Part shown: in pieces, positions 1 to 10,582 of the stretch | How positions within the stretch are numbered: the stretch's first letter is position 1 | How the letters are laid out: each line of letters begins with the position of its first letter | Source of the DNA: Dactylellina haptotyla | Lineage: Eukaryota > Ascomycota > Orbiliomycetes > Orbiliales > Orbiliaceae | Length of the DNA: 64,000 bases | Direction of reading: 5' to 3' | NCBI GenBank assembly: GCA_031310005.1 | Contig: CM062384.1 | Span: forward strand, 1,922,001-1,986,000 | Notes under the pieces: generated by a model | What the model was told of the DNA's origin: nothing | What the model saw: the letters and a program-made list of their open reading frames with translations, nothing else | Database searches by the model: none | Position numbers and translations under genes: made by a program

Positions 1-2057
1 GCTCTTTCATCTTTTGCCCCTCGTGTAAGATTAGCACGCATCCGATCCGGCCTCCTGCACAGGCGTAGGTCTCTCAATACCTCCAATCTGGATGGAACTA
101 GACGGGAGAGACCGTTTTCTATGATTACCCCTCGGCTGGGATCTCTTCCGTTTGGTCTACCCCGAGACACTGGCTCCCTTGACTTACCACCGTCTCACAC
201 TCTACGACCGCATTCAACCCTTGACTCGGATACGTATATGATATCCGGCCATCCAACTGATTCTTCAAGAACGCATGAGCTCCCAGATCTCCATATCGAT
301 AATAACCCTGTCGAGGGAGTGCAGTCTGAAAGGAATGCCCCCGCTGAGTTCTTCGGCCCACGACGTAGTATATCTAGTTCCCGTCACCTTCGGCCTCGCA
401 GAGCAGCCACGAGCTCGGAGGCATTTGACGCTATCGCAGAGAATCCCCAAAATTCGGAGGACACATCAACTACACTCTTTCCAAGCGCGAGCCAATCTAG
501 ATCTGGATCCCACAGGCCCCCCCGTGATTCACGTGGGAGCGGTTCCTCCACTCCCTCCCGGCTCGGGCGATCCGGAGAAGACCAGGCGGCAGTACTCTCC
601 AGATTGCTCTCCGTTGCGGCAGCGGCAACGGCAGCTTCATTAGTGGGCAGCAACGTGCAAGCCTTTTCCGATGCTCGAGATGTTTCTGGTGATAGCGTGG
701 ATGGAAGCTTTGAGTCTTTCCTGCGAGCTCTTCAAAATGGCCGTCTCGCTTCAGCCTTGAGAAATGGAGGCAGCACACCGGACTCACTAGCTTCTGATTC
801 ATCAGATGACATAATATCGGCAGGGTCAATTGGTCCTCTTAATTTTTTTCGGATGTTCCGATTTGGGCCGATTTTAGTAAACCCGGCTACACCCGCTGCG
901 TCAACCTCTACTTCTGGTGAGGAACAAGCCAGAATGGTCCCTGTGATTATTGTAGGAATTAGGTCTGTCAACCCCAGAGATCCGAATCCTCGCGACGGGC
1001 GACCTCCTGCCCCTTTCCTAGACGCTCTACCCTCAACACCAGCGCTGAATGACAGCGATTCCAGGCGGGGAAATAGCCTCCCTAGCCGCTCCCAGACCTC
1101 ACGATCTCGCCACATCTCGCCAATCGAGAATAGAGACCAAAATAATAGTTCCGCTTTAGACCCTATCACTTCCTCAACACACACCATCGCATCATCTCCA
1201 AGTCCGACTGGTTCGACTAGCAGAAGAGGCTCCAGATCTATCCAACCGTTAGAACCATTCAGCACATCTGAATCATCAACTATGTCAAGTGAAACGTCCG
1301 AATGGACAGCGAGTAGCGCGGCGTCCGAAGATTCACGACGCTCTTTCCCATCCCGAAGTTCCACTGATGAATCGCCTTCTCGATCGGCGAGTCCCGATTC
1401 CACTCGCAGCCCTTCCGAAGGAACGCGAAGCTGGATAATATACGTTTTAGGTGGAAGCTATCCTGAGAATCACCCAATCCTCACGACACCTTCTTTGTTC
1501 ACAGATGTAAGTTCGGGTTCTCCACTTCGATATCTAGACAGATAAAATATGATTTTCTAGACGCTGACCCACGCACCAGACCCCCACCTACGAAGACATG
1601 ATGTTATTATCATCCTTGATAGCCCCTGCAAAGCCGCCAGTAGCTTCGCGCGATGATATAGAATCGGCAGGTGGTCTATTTACGGTGCAGATAGGAGAAA
1701 TCTCAGACGAATCCATCGGAGAAGACGCTGCAGTTATTCGATTGCATGCCGGCGAGAGATGTCTCGTTTGCCTGAGTGACTTTGAGACTGGTGAGATCTC
1801 AAGGCAGCTAATAAAATGCCAGCATATTTTTCACAAAGATTGCATTGATGAGGTACGTTATCTTTAAAATACAGTCTCGAATTTCTCCTTCGTATGGTGT
1901 ACTGAAACTGAATTTTGCGATATATGGCTGACATGCTACTAACTAGTGGCTGACGACGGGGCGTAATTCTTGCCCTCTATGTCGCGGAAAAGGCGTTGAA
2001 GAAAGCCCAACCTCGGAAAACGAAGTTCCTGGTAACGGTTCGGCTGCGAGTGCTTAG
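1..2057 (+). CDS. RING-H2 finger protein, 5' part outside window
   Basis: Probable E3 ubiquitin ligase. The reading frame is open from base 1 with no start in the preceding sequence, so the N-terminus lies outside the window. Exons: <1-1506, 1580-1852, 1947-2057; phases agree at both junctions. The visible protein (about 629 residues) is mostly Ser/Pro/Arg-rich and probably disordered, with an alanine-rich helix-like patch (near 560-680 nt) and a hydrophobic stretch containing VPVIIVGIRSV. The last 60 residues form a RING-H2: CLVC, then a C-x-H-x-F-H-K-D-C core, then after the intron WLTTGRNSCPLCR. The Cys/His ligands are all present. The RING is split by the last intron between the His-Cys pair and the conserved Trp. 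Ring finger proteins of this layout are known in aspergilli, but substrate and location are unknown. Confidence 0.85.
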
Positions 2058-3842
2058 TGGTATGTGAGGTAAACAGCCCAGGTGGGGACGTTTGGTTCTC
2101 TGACATGACTTTGCTTATTTGAAAAGACCTGACTTTGTCACTTCGCGTCTCGGAATCGACACTACGTCATTGAGAATTTCGGTTTATTAATTCGAGCTAA
2201 GGATAGTTTGCGGACCGATCAGGGGAACCAGAGCTCAGACTTTCTCCAGATAAAGGCGGGGGCTTGCGGTTTGTTTTGCTTGGGTTGTTTCTTCATTTAG
2301 CATTTTGAGGTATTGCCCTTTTGGTCATCCATATATCATTATACACCGAGTTCCAATTTTGCTGAGCTGCCCTTGGAATTATTGCTCTCTTGCTTTTTTC
2401 CTCTTTTTCCTTTCTTTTCCTTTCGATTAGCAGGAGTTGCACGCACCAATCAAAGCGATAATAAACCATGTTATACTTTGTAGAGCGAACCGTATTTGTA
2501 AATCCACATATTTAATCCGAGCTAAATGTATTCTGGAAGCAAAGAAAAACGGGAGGCAGGTCTTTCGAACTTAACCTGGAAGGGACTGGCCAATCCAACG
2601 TGTTGTGTGGGGTACTGCAAGATCGCATTCCCGGATTGGAAAGGCCGGTTGGGGCTGAGCGAGCCAAATCTCAAGGGTCACTATTATTAGCATTTCAAAG
2701 CACGTCCCCTTTCCGATGTGATTATTCTGGATTTATTAGTTGACTTCATTGTTTATTTTATTTTTTGGGGACCCTTCCTGACTAGACGATTTGAGTATCT
2801 GCATCGAGAAAAAAACACTGTCCATTTCCATTTGTCATAGAGGGAGCGGACATGGGTAAATCCATCTAAGCACCAGGGGTAGAGACAAGCTTGCAAGCGG
2901 CGACCATTGGTTCTTGCGAAGAATATCGGAACCTCATTTGCGGCTGTCGGAGTCAGCTCCAGCCAACAGCCCTTGCTTTTGCAAACCGATATTATTGTTT
3001 TATTCCTTTTCTTCCTCTCCAGCCAAGTCCACCAGTGTCTAGCACATGTGGATGTGTACCTCTACTTCAGTGGGCATCGTGCCTTTTGTGGAGGAGAGGT
3101 CGCGCGACATAACCTTATGTCCAGTGAGTAAGAGAGCTGTTTATCTGTCATGCTGCTAATAATTTCTCGGTTAGAAGAAACTCGCATGCTATCATGCCAT
3201 GCTATGCTTTCCACGGCCGAGTTAGACGGCGTCGACCGATGCTCGCTTAGAGAAAGCTGTGGCGTATTTCCATAATTATCCCCCCGAGTCGGCGGTGCTG
3301 CAAATTCCCTTTCAAGGAAGATTCTGCGACAAACGATGGGAAAAAATAAACCACGCTTGCCCTTTCCGGGGTAGTCCAGGAATAGCCGATTCGGGTGTTC
3401 TTCCCTCACCACCACCCGATGCAGCCTTAAGTAACCACGTTAGCTCTCTGTGGTATCAAACATAGCTTTGCAGCGTCGTTTTTTGGTTCGAACAGCGTCA
3501 ACATGCAGGCACTGCCCATCGTGTCTCTCCTAGTGCAGGGTATCTTCGGGAGGGACCAGACTGGCGGGTTTTTGTACCTGAGCAGGTTTAAACGATAAGC
3601 CCATGTCTCAAGAGCTAGTCAGCACAATTGCACCACAGTTGCTACTATTGTTACACCAATTGTATTTCCCCAAACGGCGCATCGACGCCGCTGCCCCGGC
3701 CACGGCGCCGCTGACGCCGCAATCTGTCTGTCTCATGGACCACTTGTGATGCATGTCGCTCTAGTATGCAATCATGCATACACCCGATCCCCGATTCCAT
3801 TTTGTGCGCCAATACCCACATATATATGACATATACACACAT

Positions 3843-3873
<31 letters not shown>

Positions 3874-4384
3874 ATGCATTCTTCTCCCTCGAATCGATAT
3901 CACAATCTCAATAGCATCACCACGCGGACACAAGCCGACAATCAAAGCACAACCACACTTTCGTTTACGAATATAGACGTTGCCTACGTGGATCTTTCGT
4001 TTCACTTCCCCTTTCAGCAGAAAACACCATACTACATTCGCTTTCCAACATAACGAAACCATTTGTTTTCCCCCAGTCAACTACGTATTGTTCACGAACG
4101 GGTAGCAATAATAATCCTTACCGGAGAAATACATTCAATAGCAACCTGTCGCTGGTCTTGCAAGGAGAACATTACCTTTCCACCGAGCCTGGGTAACGGA
4201 CGCCCGCGAATGAGGACAGAAAAAGCATTGACCTTCATTTGTACCACTCGTAAAACCGCAGAGTTGGCCCGCCGATAAAAGAGGGATGCCGGAGACAGTT
4301 GCTTGTTACGCTTTACCCGCCCGAGACTACTTTCACTCGTTTCCAAAATACTCCACAGTCGTTTACGACCATAACTCCGTCCCC
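2058..4384. other. Intergenic region, no gene recognised
   Basis: About 2.3 kb between the RING gene and the Zn2Cys6 gene, which would hold the 3' UTR of the first and the promoter and leader of the second. Short open frames on both strands show no family motif, no convincing splice partners and low-complexity translations, so none is called. The only marked structure is the CA/TA microsatellite near 3831-3873. Confidence 0.6.
3831..3873. repeat. (CA)n/(TA)n microsatellite
   Basis: A compound dinucleotide tract: a short ACACAC part followed by about eleven AT units. It lies about 500 bases upstream of the Zn2Cys6 gene. Likely length-polymorphic; no function inferred. Confidence 0.9.
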
Positions 4385-6564
4385 ATGGACCAAATTTCCG
4401 GACACAGGTGGCAAAAGGCCGAAATCAAATTGGACCTTGGTGGATCAGGAGAGCAAATCAAGCATCGTCGGACAAGATCGGGCTGTTTTACTTGTCGTGC
4501 TCGTCGAGTCAAGGTATGATCTATTCTAGAAACCCCAGTGATGAGAATTGAGCCCATCAATAAACTTTTTTATCACCAATAAGGCATTTTTTGTTTTAAC
4601 TAACCATTTGCGACCACTCTAGTGTGATGAAGCGCGCCCCATATGTGAGAGTAAGTTTCAACATTTCCCTCCCTGCCCTATAACCTTTTCCAGCGGTACA
4701 ATAGGGGCATTCCCAGTCTCGCTTTCAGCTTAATGTGAAAGCAAATCTACGATGCTACCAGGTCGAACATGTACTAATTACGAATAGGGTGTGCAAAAGG
4801 CGGGCGCCAGTGTACCTTTCCCGACGCAGCAGCGGCCCCCAAAGCCCCACGAGCGAGGAGAAAGCAATCAAGCCATGGAACCGGTTCGACAAATACACAA
4901 GAGAAAAGCCCTTCCCCAGACGACCAGGAATCCGATACCTGTTTCTCCGACGTTCATTCAATTGACCTTCGCTACTTGAGCGCATATCCGCTCGACTCCC
5001 CTAACCCGACACTGTCAGCCGCAGGATCAGCTCGATCCCAAAGAAGCTTAAGCCCGATTGCAATGCCATACAGCGGCGAAACTTACACCGAATCTCGCTA
5101 CCCGCTCTACCTCCATGACAGCCGCTCTGATTCGGCGCTAGGAAGTTTGCCACTACATGAAGCATTTACCGAAACTACTACAACCGCATCTGCTGAGCAA
5201 ACCGACGTCGACTTTTGGCTCCGATATCATGAACAAAATATCACTTTTCGCCAATACTTATTGAAAAGCGACACTTCGGGGTTTTTTACCAGAACTCTTT
5301 TATCGTACGCAGCACAAAATGACGCTCTTTTGTATTCAGTCATAGCATTCTCAGCGTACCATTTCTTCGTAAACGAAAACAGTACAGGAGAACATCGAGA
5401 CGGCGACAAATCCTCCTCTGCGGAGCTCTTTTTCGAATACCACAACCGAGCCATCGTAGCTTTGCGAGAATCTTTCCAGGAAAATCTTCCACCTGATGTG
5501 TTCACCCTTTTGACTATTCTTCAGTTAGCCACTCTCGAAGAGTACCTCGGCGACTGGGCAAACCTCATAGAACACCGTAAAGGAGCATTCATGATACTGG
5601 AATCTTTATTCTCCCCGCAGTCTATTCTGGATACACAGGAAGGATATCCGATATTCTCTTGGTTCGCTAGAATCGATTTGAGCGTTTCCATGATGACCGG
5701 ATCGCAGACAATACTGGACCCAGATTGGTATGATGCAGCCAATAAATCGTGTGAGGCCCAGCTAGCTCAGCAATCGGACAACCTTTACTGGGTAATACTG
5801 AGTGCGGAATCGCACTGCCGCCAAATCACTATGCGGCTAGTCAATATCTTATACGCGCGGTTCAACGGGTTTTGCGACTACCAGTCCTACGAAAACACCA
5901 TGGTAGGTACGTTGAAAGATATAACTGCGTTTTGGGAACAATTTTCCGACTTGACAGAAGCCTTGGATTTTGAAAGAAGGTCCAGCTCTGCATCATTGCA
6001 AGCCGAGATAGGCTACGTATACGCGGAGATTCACGCACTAGGAATGTTGATTCACCACCAACGAAGCGTAGTCTACGGGTTTGACAAAGATTACATGTCA
6101 GCTCATTGTACAGCCATATGTGAAATCGTAGAGACTGCCACGACCAAGGATAAGGCTTCACCTGGCTCCTTATTACCGTTCCAACTATCCCTCGCCATGG
6201 CTGCAGCATTCAATCCAGACGATAACCTCAAGCCAGTCTTCCTTTCGCAGTTACATCTCATGGAGCAGATTGGGTAAGTTCTAGCCCTCGTATTTATATA
6301 TATATTACTCTTTTACCAATCGTTATTAGGTTCATATACCCAATTCCGTTCCGAACCCTTCTATCAAAGCTTTGGAATGACCCTTCTATCCGATTGGAAT
6401 GGTTATCCTTCCCCGATCAAACGAAATCACAGGCCTCCATAAACATTCTGAGCGCTATTAGAGCATTAGCCGAGGATAGAAATGAAGAGATGAATTTCTC
6501 CTACAACCACCAGAGCACCCAGCTCATGCGAAATCTTTTCTCCTTTGCCGATCTGCAGGCATAG
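4385..6564 (+). CDS. Zn(II)2Cys6 transcription factor
   Basis: Fungal zinc cluster regulator. Exons: 4385-4513, 4623-4650, 4788-6273, 6330-6564, giving 625 residues. The DNA-binding domain is spread over the first three exons: CFTCRARRVK | CDEARPICE | RCAKGGRQCTF, which supplies all six cysteines with the usual spacing. The middle exon is only 28 nt. It is followed by a basic, Ser/Pro-rich linker and a long helical region (from about 5180) of the kind found in the fungal-specific effector half of these proteins, for example the segment reading VFTLLTILQLATLEEYLGDW. An in-frame ATG at 4286 would add 33 residues. I prefer 4385 because it has a good context (CCCC before the ATG, G after) and starts just before the conserved GHRWQKAEIKLDL segment. 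Target genes unknown; no metabolic cluster lies beside it. Confidence 0.85.
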
Positions 6565-7710
6565 GATATTGAACCAGCTTTTTCTTCTGTTTCCTCTTTC
6601 CCAATTCAGTGTTCCAAGTTTCGTTCTATTTTCCATACCCGGACCGTGTCTGGATTGTTTTATTATTGCATTTAGCTGGCGTTATTGGTTCACTGTCAGA
6701 GTCTGGCGTTCGCAATTTAATATCTCTTTTGGGAAAAATAATATTGTATACTATATATAAAGTTGCTATGATGATAATTTTAATCACAGATCTTACCTCT
6801 CATAATCATTGGCCAGCAGCAGTGGCCATTCGCCCATATTGTACCCAGAAAATATTGATATTTAGCTTATTGTGATAAGTTGAGTTATAGCGGTCGTTTC
6901 AATGCCTATTGTACGGGCAATCACTTCTAACATCAGACCAGCATAGCAGCCCACCTTTGGCCCAATGTAAAATCCTTTTACATAACTCGTACGTCTATAC
7001 ATTAAATTTATAAGTTTATAAATTTCATATAGATCCTTAATCGAAGCAATCTTAGTCCAAGGAACCAATTTGCGGGTTCTGATAGCTCCCATGGAATCGG
7101 TCGGGCAGGTGAAACAAAGAACCATTAGTAGATAAATAATGATTTACCATCTTTTTATCGCGATTAAGGTAGTCTAGGCGGTTCTGAACTAATTATTTAG
7201 ATATATCAGGTTAGATGTTAGCAAACTTATTTCATTTCATCATAGTCGATAGAATGTACGCACCTAGTATTTGAGGAGAACTCTGCACACACTGATCTTT
7301 TTGACTACAAGATGCAATGTTACGACTCAAGCTTCCAAAGAATAGCAACAAAGAATATAACATTGCCTCCGGGTAGAGAGGTACGAAATTTGTAAGGATG
7401 TACGCTGACTCAAAATCCTAATGAACCGGCTCGTTTCCCCTATCAGATAGATAATTATATTCCGAACCACTTGAATCACAGAATACCATATATAAGAACC
7501 TACACTTGATTCGTTTGATACTATCATGTGCCCGACTGAAAGGAAGGGTTACTTTAAACCTCACTAAATTATTAATCACAATTTTCTAATAATAGTGCTC
7601 TAAAAAAATATATTATTTTTCTAAATTCTCTTTAAGTTTGGTCACTTTAAGTACGAGAATGTACTTTAGACTCTAATTATGAGCCCTATATCATGATATA
7701 TATTGAGCAA

Positions 7711-7750
7711 CAGAGTACCCCCTTCGACTGAGAAGCGTTGGGGTACTCTG
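7711..7750. repeat. 40-nt perfect-arm inverted repeat (hairpin)
   Basis: Eleven-base arms, CAGAGTACCCC at 7711-7721 and GGGGTACTCTG at 7740-7750, are perfect reverse complements around an 18-nt spacer that itself contains CTTC and GAAG. It sits in AT-rich DNA with no gene within about 1 kb upstream and the tRNA about 400 bases downstream. No second copy was found in the window. It could be a leftover of an inverted-repeat element or a structured RNA. Confidence 0.7.
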
Positions 7751-8163
7751 GACCACAATCGGGTTTAGTGCTGCGCAGCAGCCCTCTAGATTATGGTAGG
7801 TAGTACGGCGTTTCCCACGCGGTTATGAAATGTGTTGCGATGCTGAACCGGGCCTGGGCGAACTACCGCAAACGAGAAAACGAGAGCCTAACCTTGAGTG
7901 GGGAGCGTTTCAGTCGCCGAAAACTCTACAGCTGTAAAATCTGATTATTTGACCTGATGATCAATGTCCCTGGCTGTACTCTATCATTCAAATGGATTTA
8001 TAGGACCTGACATTTCCAATTGGTACGCTGTTGTTGCAGGCTGTCGAAAGGTTGGAATACCTTTCACAGGTTCCGTTCCTCAAGTAACGTGACTGAGCTC
8101 CTGTACAGTAACTTTTGAATTTGGATTTATTTATTACTATAGCGGTCATCAGCTTCATCCAAT

Positions 8164-8235
8164 GGCCACTTGGCGCAATGGTAGCGCGTTGCTCTCCTAA
8201 AGCAGAGGTTGTAGATTCGAGTTCTACAGTGGTCG
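8164..8235 (+). tRNA. tRNA-Arg (anticodon CCT)
   Basis: A 72-nt cloverleaf, no intron. Acceptor stem GGCCACT pairs with AGTGGTC (one G-U), with discriminator G at 8235. D stem GCGC/GCGC. Anticodon stem TTGCT/AGCAG (one G-U) encloses loop CTCCTAA, so the anticodon is CCT, reading AGG. T stem GTAGA/TCTAC encloses loop TTCGAGT. Internal promoter boxes are as expected for RNA polymerase III (TGGCGCAATGG and a GATTCGAGTTC-like B box). A run of T follows at 8269-8278. It is the only tRNA I could fold in the window. Confidence 0.92.
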
Positions 8236-8268
8236 TAAGTTCAATTCTCCTTTCCACCACGGAATCAG

Positions 8269-8278
8269 TTTTTTTTTG
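8269..8278 (+). terminator. Oligo-T run, likely Pol III terminator for tRNA-Arg
   Basis: Ten consecutive T residues, 34 nt after the tRNA end and the first such run downstream. Pol III stops at short T runs, so this is the probable terminator. Confidence 0.6.
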
Positions 8279-10582
8279 GCTTCGTTGTTGCATATTCTGG
8301 ATATCCATGCCAACAAAGCTTGGCAGCAAATATGATTGTAGGTGGGCACGTTTGGGGTGGGGACTAGGATTTGTGAGGAAGGGAAGCTAAAGGAATTTGC
8401 ATATAATTCACCCAGACATATCACATCTGTTTAAGAATGGTATAATTTTGTACCAGTGAATCGGAGGAGAAGCGCAGGCGAGCCATGGCATTACCTGAGG
8501 AGCAATGTTACCCGGCAACTACAAGTGTTATTCTCACTACTAACGCTGTACCTGTAATTAGGTCTCTCGTTTCAAGGAAATAATATCACAGGAGCAGCGA
8601 TACCATTCGTGATGAGAGATAGCCTGTGGGTCTGGTGGATGTAACGTCTCACCATCACTGATGGGCTGCTGTAGCTGCCTGTATGTAGTGTATCCCTTCT
8701 AAGCTCAGCACTTACGTTACAGGAAATCCTTGCATCAGGGTCAGGGATCGGGTCGCAATTCACTGAATGCCCAGCTATCAAGAGGCAATCACAATCTCGC
8801 TGAGCACGCGCTGGGGCCGCTGAATATCGAGCAAAGGATCAATGTTTAGAGATTGTAACATTAGTTAGCCCTTCGATTATATTCGATGGCAGACTTCGAG
8901 GATGACAACCGCAAATGTCACCCTTTAAATAGCGAATAAACGTTGTATCAGCCATGCATTATCAGATGTCACAGGGGCTTTCGAATCGCGAGAGAGTGTA
9001 GGACAGCCTTCACTCGTGGCACATTTGGGATACTATAAGAATTAATACGCCATCGGAATAATAGCAAGGTTTGATCTGCCCCTCTCCACCAGTTTTAATG
9101 GGGCCCAATCGCAGCCAACCGTATCTACATAGATAGGAGTTCAATGGAGCAACGGATAGTCAATACTGCCAGTATAATGCTAATCCTCCCTATGTATCAG
9201 ATGCGGAAAACAGGAGGCGGGGGTTAAAGCGTAGCCCTTGAGGTGTAAGGAGCTTCTGCGAGCGTTATATAAAGGATCGGGGATACAAACAGCAAATATC
9301 TGAAGTTTGTTGTGTCAATACGGCAACGCACGATAAAATAGATTTCCAAAATATAAATTTGTGTGGCTAGCGTGTGAATTGTAATTACGGGTAATACTAT
9401 TTATGATAATGTGAGAGTTCATTCGGGGGTGGCTAGCGATGGACGGGAACGGATGGACCGGAGTGATTGATAGATATCTGTAAGACACACAAAACGCCAC
9501 AGCACTGAATCACACGCCCGTATAATATTATTCGATTTGAGACGTGAAATACCATCGTACTATTGGAGAGTTTCGCCGCAGAATCCACAGCGGAACTTAC
9601 AGTGATGGAGTCCGTAACGTAACGAATAGATTACACTGGACTGCAGGAGAAAAATATGCAAGCCTCGAGGATCGTGCTGCGAGAAGTGCGATCTGAACTG
9701 ACACCTAAGAATAATAATGTGGAATCTCGGTTGGGGAATTCGAGTGATGATATATATATGCATATAATGTCCCCGCCTTCCGTGCTACTGAGCTATCCAA
9801 CACATATTGAGCCTCAAATGTTATGTTGGAAATGGCATACATACCAATTTGCGAACCATGGATTTCCGCTTTAGGAAGTTACAGTTCCACACACCAGACT
9901 ATTGTATTGTAATAAGACAACCTATCTCGAAAATAAGATCGTGGATGACGAACGCATGGCCATGAATATCATGTATCGTCATTTGTATATAACGCAGGCG
10001 GTAAAGGTAGTAATAGTAGCTAGCTCTACGTCATATTCATAGATAAATAATTCGACTATGAAGCCAAATCGAAATCTTTAGCGGGCGAATTCGCCGAGAA
10101 TGAAACTATAGTAATGAACAGCTAATAATATCGTGATATTTGTAACAGCGTTTTATTTTGTAAAAGATTACCTTTCAAGTAACGGACTCTGGTGTCCTAT
10201 GAATATACTCGGTAGTGGTAGATACATCAGAAAGTTCCTTGGATAGTTTTGAAATTGAAAATAGTAGCTAGACTTGCTTTGAATGAATTATTCTGATAAT
10301 CGAAGCAACTATAACCCCCGCTGAAAATCACGAGGGGAGAGATTTAGGCCTCACAATTAATCAACTGAATTTGGTCCGTACTCTCGCTCCAAACTGCGAA
10401 TTAAACACACTACACTTTATTTATCTCGTTATCATATTGCAATTGATAATATCCCCGCGGAAGGGTGCGACAAATTGCTGCTTTATTCCAAAGCCCAACT
10501 ATGGATGGTACAAGATGCGACTCAAAGAACCGATAGGTAAAATTATAAACCCAAAGATCGAAGAACAAAAGGAAATCTAAAA

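Larger units (their letters stand above)
6565..10582. other. AT-rich gene-poor region
   Basis: About 4 kb between the Zn2Cys6 gene and the Ypk kinase, clearly richer in A/T than its flanks. It holds one tRNA (8164-8235) and one strong hairpin (7711-7750). Open frames are short and scattered. The longest on the minus strand (6862-7125) gives an 87-residue Ile/Thr-rich translation that I cannot place. No intact mobile element, terminal repeat pair or target duplication was recognised. The composition could reflect old repeat decay, but that is inference. Confidence 0.55.

Noticed and set aside
6862-7125. 87-codon minus-strand frame in AT-rich DNA, considered as a mobile element relic
   Set aside because: No recognisable transposase, polymerase or capsid motif and no flanking repeats; not enough to call anything.
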